A stretch of 64,000 nt of DNA. Origin: Granulicella sp. WH15 (lineage in GTDB: Bacteria; Acidobacteriota; Terriglobia; Terriglobales; Acidobacteriaceae). Every line of letters starts with the position of its first letter. Within the stretch, counting starts at the first letter, position 1. Made by a program: the position numbers and the translations under genes. The stretch is taken from NCBI RefSeq assembly GCF_009914315.1, contig NZ_CP042596.1, forward strand, positions 1,612,001-1,676,000, read 5' to 3'. The notes under the pieces were generated by a model that ran no database searches, was not told the origin of the DNA, and was given only the letters and a program-made list of their open reading frames with translations. This document shows, piece after piece, positions 9,601-15,970 of this stretch.

Positions 9601-10139
9601 AACAATTCGGTAAGAATGCCAACGGAGTCGAACAGGCCTTCCTCGGCGGCTGGCAGCTCACTGCGATCAACATTGTTACGAGCGGTCTGCCTATCAACCT
9701 GACCTACATTCCGGCAACGAATGTGCAGGTGTCCACTACCTCCGTGCTTTACTCTCTGCGGCCGAACCTCGTGAGCACGAATGCGGCTGTTTACGGACAT
9801 AAGTTCGTAAAGAGCAACACGAACGTTTCGGGTTATCTCAACTCAAGCGCAGTCAGCGTGCCTACTGGTTCTCAACTCTTCGGAAACGCTGGACGCAACT
9901 CTTTGCGCGGCCCGGCATTCGGACAGCTCGACTTGGCAGCGCACAAGAGCTTCAATCTTGGGTCTGAGGCGAGAACCCTTCAGTTCCGTATTGAAGCGTT
10001 CAATGTATTGAACGCTACCAACTTCGCGCAACCTGATACCACTCTCACTGATGGAGCCAATTTCGGCACATTCAGCTCCGCTCTAACCAGCTTGTTTCCA
10101 TCTCGGCAAGTTCAACTAGCGCTTCGCTTTTCGTTCTAG
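6648..10139 (+). CDS. Oar-type TonB-dependent receptor with CarbopepD-like N-domain
   Basis: An outer-membrane protein of 1163 residues. A signal peptide ends near residue 43 (GSARA|QFD). Residues about 45-130 form a carboxypeptidase-regulatory-like beta-sandwich (VLGAVKDPTGAAVPGASVAL, GQYEFLNVSPGQYVVKI). A TonB plug follows (LPLNGRSYADLTTLVPGV, then YSAEYGRAGGAIINATTKSG), and the long C-terminal part is a beta-barrel ending in the outer-membrane signature ALRFSF. This architecture is expanded in Acidobacteriota and is thought to import large or scarce nutrients; the substrate here is unknown. ATG 6648 has GAAGGA upstream. It is divergent from a membrane regulator and followed by a 12-bp hairpin. 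No TonB/ExbBD genes are nearby. Confidence 0.93.
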   Translation: MLPVTPVTSMLRSRTESPRRLAKSLAFLWLLSIMLLPGSARAQFDSASVLGAVKDPTGAAVPGASVALRDVAKGVVTTQRAGNDGQYEFLNVSPGQYVVKITADGFEGAQTDPFVVTVSARQRVDLNLKLGAASDVVTVNGAATLLQTETSDRGATIQGTEAVALPLNGRSYADLTTLVPGVRKSLLENNAFPPRDASYDVNGLASVYNNFQLDGIDNNAYQEANQGYSSEAMVPSPDAIQEFNVQTDNYSAEYGRAGGAIINATTKSGTNAFHGGAYDYLRNTVLNAYGPFIGLGVKPTLVQNQFGGTIGGRIIRDRIFFFADYEGLRADSKTLTQAELPTAAEHAGTFTVDGTANNTGTNVIPVKNPYTGAVYTNGQVPLTDPNINPLSVLILKELPLPNIPGAALTANNYQYMGPNTTNDNKGDGRLDFFLSPRQTGFARYSQRAVTYFTAPPIPGLAGGNSNGYLSAHTRQIALGYNFSPSPTSVLEVRFGYTSTQASKQAIDFGQANVLAGLGFPNVPNNPQYTSGINSQSVTGFSAFGGQATSPQFQSPTQYNPKVNYSFVRGHHSLKIGYEYGWLAQAVDDFNPVFGSDAYAGKFSAATSATTQQAANLTDFLFGARNNYSLNNIAEVHLERFWHMGYIQDDWKPLPNLTINAGLRYEFVSPNLEKDNHILNYDPVNNRILHAGNGADMSTSAYTIHYTGDGSLAARGLVNPDYKDFGPRLGFSYQVRPGTVIRSGFGISYAYLFRFGDEGMLAYNGPDIVDATINQTPSQGLCTSLTQDPSTCFRRTQDGYQTNFATAQNYGSTKAETRYQPANFKTPYVESWHLSVQQQLPLKTTLEISYVGNHGVQIPTLYDLNEANLCTQAQVTANNCPSLLSRRPIPGFTDILTESNAGFLSFNSLQTKLEHRFAQGLFLTNSFTWERALSNSAADGEATNSTGDSAVVNYRNIAGDRGPATYNQPLNDTLSVIGDLPYGRGKQFGKNANGVEQAFLGGWQLTAINIVTSGLPINLTYIPATNVQVSTTSVLYSLRPNLVSTNAAVYGHKFVKSNTNVSGYLNSSAVSVPTGSQLFGNAGRNSLRGPAFGQLDLAAHKSFNLGSEARTLQFRIEAFNVLNATNFAQPDTTLTDGANFGTFSSALTSLFPSRQVQLALRFSF

Positions 10140-10178
10140 TGCGGTCGTACAACATCTTCGACTCGAAGTGTTGGTACA

Positions 10179-10215
10179 TATCCGCCCTTGGCAAGACCAT
10201 GCACAAGGGCGGATA
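10179..10215 (+). terminator. 12-bp perfect hairpin after TonB receptor
   Basis: TATCCGCCCTTG (10179-10190) and CAAGGGCGGATA (10204-10215) are perfect inverted copies with a 13-base loop, 39 bases after the receptor stop. No U-run follows, so it may be a factor-dependent terminator, an mRNA-stabilising stem, or an operator for the next gene, whose start is 34 bases on. Confidence 0.6.
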
Positions 10216-10248
10216 AACTTGCTTCCTATCCACAGGAGTCATCAGGCC

Positions 10249-11115
10249 ATGAAATCGTATGCAAAGTCTCTTTCTCGTCGTCACATGCTCAAGCTCTCGG
10301 CTGGTATAGGCGCCTACTCTGTTCTAAATGGCTTGACGGGCGCTATTGCGGAGCCGCTATCACAGACTGGAAACACTCCTCCGCCGCATTCATCGAATCC
10401 AAACGCAAACAAGTTTGCCGAGGACCGAACGGCACGCCCTTTCGCGGGAAATACCGTGATTTGCCCGCTCCCGAAGGATAGTCTTATCTTTCAAGCGTTG
10501 ACTCATGTCCACCATGAATTAACAGGGCATCCCTTTGCACAAAGACTCGCTTTGCTGCCGCCTTCCAGCTATCACTCAACGATCTTTAGCGGCGCGAATG
10601 ACGCTGATCGGAAGCCGGATGTATGGCCTTCGGATATCCCATTCGACACACCGATCAGTGAATGCAATCAAACCCTCAAGGAGCGGATCGGCAGAGCCAG
10701 GTTCCCTCTGTCTCTGCCTTTGCGCTTCCGCATCGACGCCGACCCACAGAGTCAGCCGAAGGACGTCAGCTCAATTCGGCTTCTTCCGTTCGATGAGGCA
10801 GAAAATCGCAAGGTGCGGGATCTTCGCAATCGATTGTCGGAAGTGATGAAGATTCATGCTCCAGACCATGACAGTTATCGTTTCCATATTTCGCTAGGTT
10901 ATTGGGTGCAACCGCGCACTCCAGAAGAACTCGCTGACTATGACAGGGTGCTTGCAGCCGCCTTGAACAAGCTGACAAGCGAGATCCACTCGATTGACCT
11001 CCAGGCCCCTGTCTTTTGCACGTTCGAGAATATGCTTTCCTACTCGCCACGGGAGTGGCTAAAAATCGTTCCTCCAGGGAGTGTTGTTGAGTACACCACC
11101 TCTCCCCGCTCATGA
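10249..11115 (+). CDS. Tat-exported 2H phosphoesterase-like protein (DUF1868 type)
   Basis: ATG 10249 has CAGGAG upstream and gives 288 residues. The N-terminus carries a twin-arginine signal (SLSRRHMLKLSAGIGAYSVL). The mature part has the two short His motifs of the 2H phosphoesterase fold: YHSTIFSG (about residue 109) and YRFHISLGY (about 209), separated by roughly 100 residues as expected. Spacing and text fit DUF1868 proteins, a 2H branch of unknown substrate. 2H enzymes act on cyclic phosphodiesters or RNA ends and are mostly cytoplasmic, so a Tat signal is unusual. It sits downstream of the TonB receptor and one base before a zinc-ribbon mini-gene, likely one transcript. Activity is inferred. 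Confidence 0.72.
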   Translation: MKSYAKSLSRRHMLKLSAGIGAYSVLNGLTGAIAEPLSQTGNTPPPHSSNPNANKFAEDRTARPFAGNTVICPLPKDSLIFQALTHVHHELTGHPFAQRLALLPPSSYHSTIFSGANDADRKPDVWPSDIPFDTPISECNQTLKERIGRARFPLSLPLRFRIDADPQSQPKDVSSIRLLPFDEAENRKVRDLRNRLSEVMKIHAPDHDSYRFHISLGYWVQPRTPEELADYDRVLAAALNKLTSEIHSIDLQAPVFCTFENMLSYSPREWLKIVPPGSVVEYTTSPRS

Positions 11116-11116
11116 T

Positions 11117-11305
11117 ATGAACAAAGCACCTCGCGATGATGAAAAGCTGATTCACGTCCACGTCTGCGTTCATTGCGGGACGATTTCCAGGAGGGAGGCC
11201 TTTGAAGGAAGAGGTCTCACTTCCGGCATATTCACTTGTCCCAAGTGTGGCGAAGAAGGTCCGCTCAACGTGGAGATCAGGACTACTGGGGAGCTGCAGA
11301 CCTAG
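11117..11305 (+). CDS. 62-residue zinc-ribbon protein
   Basis: Starts one base after the stop of the 2H phosphoesterase gene. It has two knuckles, CVHC and CPKC, spaced about 25 residues apart, a rubredoxin-like zinc-ribbon layout, with few other features. Role unknown; it may bind nucleic acid or another protein. The tight spacing suggests co-translation with its neighbour, although the partner is predicted to be exported while this protein has no signal peptide. Confidence 0.6.
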   Translation: MNKAPRDDEKLIHVHVCVHCGTISRREAFEGRGLTSGIFTCPKCGEEGPLNVEIRTTGELQT

Positions 11306-11311
11306 CGAATT

Positions 11312-12256
11312 TCACGATCCGGTGAGCGGCAGTCGTCCTTGCGACTTGAGCGCAAGACTGTCCATTTTTCGTGATGTGGCCCGAACGAACTCTTTTACGA
11401 GACGTGATTTTGTTTCAGAACGGACCGCTAAATTCGTCACCAATCGAAGTTGCGGTTCCGACAACGGCCTCATAGTGATGCCATCTCGTGAGATTCGCCA
11501 AGCGGCATTTCGAGGGAGAAAGGCCAGTCCTCGATGCTCCAGAATCAGCTCTGGTGTCTCTTCAGGGCTCATGACAGGGTGGATCTCGGAAGGGCGTATT
11601 CCTTTGTCGGACGCAACGAGTTGGATTGCGTCGTAGAGATGTGCGTTCGCATGTCGCCCGAGGAGTATCCAATGGCGATTGTGCATGTCCTCTATGTGAA
11701 GCTCACGATTCATCGCAAGCTCGTCATTCTCTGACATAGCGATGTAGAAAGGATTGTCCGCCAGGTTCAAAACACTGAGTTTTGGATTGTCAGGTACACC
11801 CGTGGTCAAGGCAAGATCGAGGGTTCCCGCGATGACCTGATGGGCAAGCGCATTGGAATAGTTACTCCAGAGTTTTACTCTCATACCGGGAAATAGTTGT
11901 AGACGAACCGATAAGAGGGTTGAAACCAGAAACGGATCGGTATAGGCCGACTTTCCGACATTGAGAATTTCGTCGGCTCCATTGAAGACGGCTTTCGCAG
12001 CCATCACCGCTCGTTCTGCATGAAAGACCGCCTCTCGCGCTTCTTCAACAAATGCGCGTCCGGCATCCGTCAAATGGACGATCTGGTGATTGCGCTCAAA
12101 CAGCCGGAAGCCGAGCTGCGCCTCCAACTCGAAAACCTGCTTACTAAGAGCGGGTTGGGTGAGGTGTAGACGTTCCGCTGCCCTTGAAAAGTTCAGCTCT
12201 TCCGCAAGGGCAATCGCCGCTTGCAGCAATCGGATCTCTGGCAGCGCCATGACCAT
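11312..12256 (-). CDS. LysR-family transcriptional regulator
   Basis: A 314-residue LysR-type regulator. The N-terminal winged HTH is clear (LLQAAIALAEELNFSRAAER, LTQPALSKQVFELEAQLGFR, LFERNHQIVHLTDAGRAF). The C-terminal effector domain runs from about residue 95, with LDLALTTGVPDNPKL as the usual ligand-cleft strand. The start could be ATG 12256 or the next Met, two codons on. It converges with the zinc-ribbon gene (6 bases apart) and faces 241 bases of upstream DNA before the excisionase-like gene. The effector and targets are unknown. Confidence 0.9.
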   Translation of the reverse strand: MVMALPEIRLLQAAIALAEELNFSRAAERLHLTQPALSKQVFELEAQLGFRLFERNHQIVHLTDAGRAFVEEAREAVFHAERAVMAAKAVFNGADEILNVGKSAYTDPFLVSTLLSVRLQLFPGMRVKLWSNYSNALAHQVIAGTLDLALTTGVPDNPKLSVLNLADNPFYIAMSENDELAMNRELHIEDMHNRHWILLGRHANAHLYDAIQLVASDKGIRPSEIHPVMSPEETPELILEHRGLAFLPRNAAWRISRDGITMRPLSEPQLRLVTNLAVRSETKSRLVKEFVRATSRKMDSLALKSQGRLPLTGS

Positions 12257-12381
12257 CCTCCGAGTGGGGATTCTGGGAAGGACAGCAGTCGTTCAACAAC
12301 GTCAAAATCAGCGACCGAACACGATTATTGTAAACCCGTTACGCGCTTGGTTTGTCTCACAAAAGCTGACCTTGAATGGCT

Positions 12382-12404
12382 CGTTATTCCTGAATGGAAT
12401 AACG
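12382..12404. promoter_or_regulatory. inverted repeat between lysR and excisionase-like gene
   Basis: CGTTATTCC (12382-12390) and GGAATAACG (12396-12404) are perfect inverted copies with a 5-base spacer. The site lies 94 bases before the excisionase-like start and 126 bases from the lysR start, so it could be an operator for a dimeric regulator. Nothing else clear was seen between 12257 and 12481. Confidence 0.4.
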
Positions 12405-12497
12405 GTCTCCCGAAAAGTTATTGGACGGCAAAGCGCTGGAGCGCGAATCTCGCTGATGAAGAAGTAATGCCAGATTCAATTGCAGAAGGGAGTCACC

Positions 12498-12731
12498 ATG
12501 TCCGACGAGAAGAAGCCACCGGCAAGTGCAGGGACACCAGATGGCCGCCCCCGAATAGACCGCGAGCCATTGCTGGACAGTCATCAAGCAGCGGCCATTC
12601 TGAAGGTTCATCCAAGGACGCTACAGAGGCTTGTGCATCGCGGCGAGATTGCTGCCGTTCATGTAGGCAAGCTGTGGCGTTTTAAGGCATCGGCACTTAC
12701 GGAATGGATCGACAAAGGGCTTGCGAGCTGA
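12498..12731 (+). CDS. excisionase-like MerR-type HTH protein
   Basis: A 77-residue protein starting at ATG 12498 with AAGGGAG upstream. After a disordered, Pro-rich N-terminus it carries a single winged HTH of the excisionase/HTH_17 class: LLDSHQAAAILKVHPRTLQR, VHRGEIAAVHVGKLWRFKAS, ALTEWI. These small proteins bind near att sites and steer the integrase towards excision, or act as simple repressors. It lies 103 bases before the integrase, which favours a recombination-directionality role; this is inferred from position. Confidence 0.8.
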   Translation: MSDEKKPPASAGTPDGRPRIDREPLLDSHQAAAILKVHPRTLQRLVHRGEIAAVHVGKLWRFKASALTEWIDKGLAS

Positions 12732-12833
12732 GGCTTAAAACCATAACAAAATCACTGTTTTCCCGTGATTTTCAGGCATGATGGCGTTACCCTAACAACA
12801 GCCATTCGTGCTGTGAAGTCGAGGAGAAATGCC

Positions 12834-14090
12834 TTGATAGATCGCACACGATATCAATTTGGAAGCGTCACGCTCAAAAAGCGGGCGAAGGGAGCCGACG
12901 TTTGGGAGTTCCGGTACTACGAGACGCAGGCCGACAATACGAGGAAGCGTAAAGCTACCTTTGTCGGGACCACGAATCAGTACAAGAACAAATCAGACGC
13001 GCGGGTTGCAGTAGAAGCCCTCCTCCTAAAACTCAACGAAGAAAAACCACAGCATCATCTGGGTGCTGTCACCTTCGGCGCAATCTGCGACCGATACATC
13101 GAGGAAGAGTTGCCAGAACGCTACTCAACCCGGAAGTCGTATCTGTCGAATATCAAGCTGCACATTCGCCCAAGGTGGGAGCGTTACCTGCTACACCAAA
13201 TCCGGCCTATGGTGGTCGAGGGATGGTTGAAGAAAATGGAGATGGCCCCGAAGTCGAAGGCACATATCCGCAGCGTCATGCACTTGATGTTCGAGTGCGC
13301 GGCCCGCTGGGAACTCTTCAACGACCGCCGAAACCCCATGCAGATAGTTCGGGTCAAGGACAGCAGCAAACGGCGTCAGCGTCCAACAGTGTTGACTGTG
13401 AATGAGTACGAAGCCATCCTCGGTCTGTTGAAAGAACCGTATCGAACGATGGTGATTGTTGCCCAATGCCTCGGTCTTCGCGTAAGCGAGATCGCGGCGC
13501 TCCAGTGGGAAGACTTCGATTTCGAGCGTCAGCAGCTTCTCGTGCAGCGGAGCATCGTGAACGGGCAGGTGGATGACGTGAAGACGGAGTATTCGCGGGA
13601 CCACGTACCGCTTCACGAGGCGCTTGTAGAGGTTTTGCTCGAATGGAGCAAAGAGGCCACGCCAACGGAAGAAGGCTGGGTCTTCGCCAGCCCACTGACG
13701 AACAAACCCTATCAGACGACCGAGGTTCAAAAGCGTCACCTTCGGCCTGCCGGATGGTGTTTGGTGGAGTGTCCGAGGTGCGGTGCTGGTTCGGGCGTCT
13801 GGTGTCAGCAGGATCGTCCGACACCGAACGGCGCTCGGTTGCCGATTCACGAGGAGCGTCGAGTTGCAGCCGGGAAGTTCAGTTCGATTGGGTGGCATAC
13901 CTTCCGCCACACCTATCGTTCGTGGCTGGACGAGACGGGAGCGCCAATGAAGGTGCAACAGGAACTCATGCGTCATGCCTCGATCCAGACGACAATGAAC
14001 GTCTACGGACAGGCCATGACATCATCCAAGCGGGAAGCAAACAGCAAAGTCGTGGAAATGGTACTCAAGCCAATGAAAGCGAGCGCCTAA
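12834..14090 (+). CDS. tyrosine recombinase/integrase with Cys-His insert
   Basis: Site-specific recombinase for integration at the adjacent tRNA gene. I chose TTG 12834 (418 residues) because GAGGAG lies 7 bases before it; upstream in-frame text is poor. Residues about 1-75 look like an arm-type DNA-binding region, about 80-180 the SAM-like core-binding domain, and about 190-418 the catalytic domain. Visible catalytic residues are Arg216 (GLRVSEIAALQW), His355 and Arg358 (HTFRHTYRSWL), His381 (MRHAS) and the nucleophile Tyr391 (NVYGQAM). Between the first and second boxes, residues 313-342 read CPRCGAGSGVWC...HEER, a zinc-knuckle-like insert normally absent here. The gene ends 86 bases from the tRNA 3' end. 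Confidence 0.93.
   Translation: MIDRTRYQFGSVTLKKRAKGADVWEFRYYETQADNTRKRKATFVGTTNQYKNKSDARVAVEALLLKLNEEKPQHHLGAVTFGAICDRYIEEELPERYSTRKSYLSNIKLHIRPRWERYLLHQIRPMVVEGWLKKMEMAPKSKAHIRSVMHLMFECAARWELFNDRRNPMQIVRVKDSSKRRQRPTVLTVNEYEAILGLLKEPYRTMVIVAQCLGLRVSEIAALQWEDFDFERQQLLVQRSIVNGQVDDVKTEYSRDHVPLHEALVEVLLEWSKEATPTEEGWVFASPLTNKPYQTTEVQKRHLRPAGWCLVECPRCGAGSGVWCQQDRPTPNGARLPIHEERRVAAGKFSSIGWHTFRHTYRSWLDETGAPMKVQQELMRHASIQTTMNVYGQAMTSSKREANSKVVEMVLKPMKASA
13770..13862 (+). other. zinc-finger-like insert inside the integrase
   Basis: This part encodes integrase residues 313-343: CPRCGAGSGVWC, then a Gly/Pro-rich linker and IHEERR. The order CxxC-Ala-x-x-Gly-x-x-Cys...His-x-x-Arg resembles the small DNA-binding zinc finger seen in many actinobacteriophage proteins. 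It sits between the catalytic Arg box and the HxxR box. The Cys/His pattern is seen directly; zinc binding is inferred. Confidence 0.55.
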
Positions 14091-14163
14091 AACCACTAAT
14101 TTTGCGAATGGGAGTCAGTGGGAGTGAATCTAAGGGAAAGGGCACTCAAATTCGACTCGTAAC

Positions 14164-14253
<90 letters not shown>

Positions 14254-14389
14254 TTCCCAATATAGCTCTAATGACGGCAGGGGTCAAACCCTGGACTCTG
14301 CCGTAACTTTTTCCTGGAAACTGCGTCTTCATCAATGTGTGTGACGCGCGCCGTGAGCTTGACGCGCGGGTACTGCCGGAGGTTTGACA

Positions 14390-15640
14390 ATGAGGATGAG
14401 GGAAGTTGGATTGGTGGCGGGGTTGCTGGCTGGCTCGGGTACGGTGTGGGCGCAGGCCAATCTGCCCGATGCACAGGTGGAAGCGAATGTGCTGAAGGCC
14501 TTGGCGAGCGCGCCGGAGTTGGCAAATGAGCCGATCCAGACGCGTACGGTCTACGGCGTCGTAACGCTGAGCGGTACGGTCGCCGACGAGGCGACGCGCG
14601 GCAAGGCCGAGACGCTGGCCGCGAATGCCAAAGGTGTGCAGAAGGTCGTGGATGAGCTGACTCTACAGGGGGCGGCAACAGCTGGAGGGCCGGAGAAGCC
14701 GAACCCTGCGGCAGGAGTGACCAGCCCGCAGCGCAATAACCCGGACGCAGACCAAGCGCTAGACCAGCAGATGGACCAGCAGGCCGGTGGAAGCAGCCAG
14801 CCCGGGGCGAATCCCGGGACTCAACCGGCTCCTCAGGCGCAGGCCAATAACGGCCAGTATCCTCCTCCTCCCCAGGGGCAGTATCCCCCCCAGGGCCAGT
14901 ATCCAGCCCCGCAGGGACAGAGCCAGTACCCGCCGCCTCCTCCGCAAAGATATCCGGCGTATGGTCAGCAGCCGTATCGTCAGGCTTACGCGGGTCAAGT
15001 GGGTGGGCGAGCGGTTGTAATCCCAGCCGGTGCGCTGGTGCAGATACGGATCAACGAGCATCTCTCGAGCAACCATACGGTGCCGGGGGAGATCTTTCAC
15101 GGCATCGTCGTGAATGACATCTTCGCGGGCAACGCGGTAGCCATTCCGCGAGGCGCAGCGGTGCAGGGCGTGGTCATCAACTCCACCAAATCCGGCACGC
15201 TGAAGGGCCGGGGCGAGATGTCGGTCCAACTGACGCAGCTGATGCTAGGCGGCCGGACCTACCCGATCGTCTCCGATATCTGGTCCCATGCGGGGCCGGA
15301 TAAGACGCTGGAGACAGTGAACCGGACCGTGGGCCTGGGTGCTCTGGGCGCGGTGATCGGTGCGGTGGCTGGCGGTGGCGCGGGCGCTGCCATCGGTGCG
15401 GGCGCTGGTGCGGCGGCTGGAATCGGCACGTCGGCTGCCTCGGGCAAGGGGCAGGTCGTGATCCCGTCGGAGGCGTTGCTGGCATTCCACCTGACACAGC
15501 CGACGCCGGTAACCACGGTATCGCAGCAGGAGATGCAACGACTGGCATACGGAATCCCGAGCGGTCCGCCGCCTCCGGGTTATTACCGGCGGCCGTACTA
15601 TCCCCCGCCGCCCCCGCCTCCGGGCTACTACCCGTACTAA
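14390..15640 (+). CDS. exported BON-domain protein, Pro/Gln-rich, Gly-zipper
   Basis: ATG 14390 has GGAGG 7 bases upstream; 416 residues. A signal peptide ends at TVWA|QAN. Residues about 22-90 form a BON domain (ANVLKALASAPELA, GVVTLSGTVADEATRGKAE, VQKVVDEL), a fold associated with envelope and phospholipid contact. Then comes a Pro/Gln/Tyr-rich linker with GQYPPPPQGQYPP-type repeats (about 140-200), a conserved beta-rich domain (VVIPAGALVQIRINEHLSS), a glycine zipper of alternating Gly/Ala (about 310-350) that may insert in a membrane, and a final Pro/Tyr-rich tail. Probably an envelope-stability or surface protein; no precise role can be given. Confidence 0.8.
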   Translation: MRMREVGLVAGLLAGSGTVWAQANLPDAQVEANVLKALASAPELANEPIQTRTVYGVVTLSGTVADEATRGKAETLAANAKGVQKVVDELTLQGAATAGGPEKPNPAAGVTSPQRNNPDADQALDQQMDQQAGGSSQPGANPGTQPAPQAQANNGQYPPPPQGQYPPQGQYPAPQGQSQYPPPPPQRYPAYGQQPYRQAYAGQVGGRAVVIPAGALVQIRINEHLSSNHTVPGEIFHGIVVNDIFAGNAVAIPRGAAVQGVVINSTKSGTLKGRGEMSVQLTQLMLGGRTYPIVSDIWSHAGPDKTLETVNRTVGLGALGAVIGAVAGGGAGAAIGAGAGAAAGIGTSAASGKGQVVIPSEALLAFHLTQPTPVTTVSQQEMQRLAYGIPSGPPPPGYYRRPYYPPPPPPPGYYPY

Positions 15641-15655
15641 TAAGAGCATTGGAGT

Positions 15656-15692
15656 GGGCACCGTGCGTCGAACGCGCGGTGTCCATTTTCTT
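15656..15692 (+). terminator. terminator after BON-domain gene
   Basis: GGGCACCGTGCG (15656-15667) and CGCGCGGTGTCC (15673-15684) pair over 12 bp with one mismatch and a wobble, loop TCGAA, followed by ATTTTCTTT. It lies 16 bases after the stop codon and has the form of an intrinsic terminator. Confidence 0.75.
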
Positions 15693-15696
15693 TAGA

Positions 15697-15802
15697 AGCA
15701 AAAGCTCCCTCACGCCAGGCAGGACTTCGTGCGCTCTTTGGACGCTTCTCGTGAGGCAATCATCCTTAGGCTCTGCTTTGAGGCGTTTGTTTTAGCGGTC
15801 GC
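15697..15802 (+). repeat. dispersed intergenic repeat, copy A
   Basis: This stretch resembles 20423-20538 along its whole length and 53879-53942 (opposite strand) in its first half. Shared blocks are AGCAAAAGC, CCTCACGCC, GGACTTCGTGCG, GGACGCTTC, GGCTCTGCT and TTAGCGGTCGC. In this copy CTCAC and GTGAG form outer arms. It is non-coding and follows a terminator. Confidence 0.7.
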
Positions 15803-15826
15803 AACGGTGTATAAGCCGACCTGATT

Positions 15827-15832
15827 TATAAT
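15827..15832 (+). promoter_or_regulatory. -10 box for ppiD-like gene
   Basis: TATAAT at 15827-15832 is a consensus sigma-70 -10 hexamer, about 138 bases upstream of the chosen ATG at 15971. The -35 region is poor (text around 15804-15810). The resulting leader of about 130 bases would be long for this gene. Confidence 0.45.
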
Positions 15833-15970
15833 CTAGGCTTGCCCTGCAACGGATGCGGTGCGCGTCCTTTCCGGTTACGGAAGACGTATGCGCCGGTCAC
15901 GCAAAATCCCGGGCACGCGAGCTGCGGAACGATATTCCGCGCCGCGCGAAGTGAAGGTCGTCAGACAAGC

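Noticed and set aside
1..14000. Search for the second tRNA-derived attachment copy
   Set aside because: I found no second copy of the tRNA-fMet 3' end by eye, so no left boundary is claimed.
14850..14990. Short repeated units in the BON-domain gene that look array-like
   Set aside because: They encode a Pro/Gln/Tyr-rich linker in frame and have no constant repeat/spacer pattern; not a CRISPR.
15839..15970. N-terminal extension of the PpiD-like protein
   Set aside because: The extra 44 residues include PCNGCGARPFRLRK and no signal; the membrane helix follows naturally after ATG 15971.
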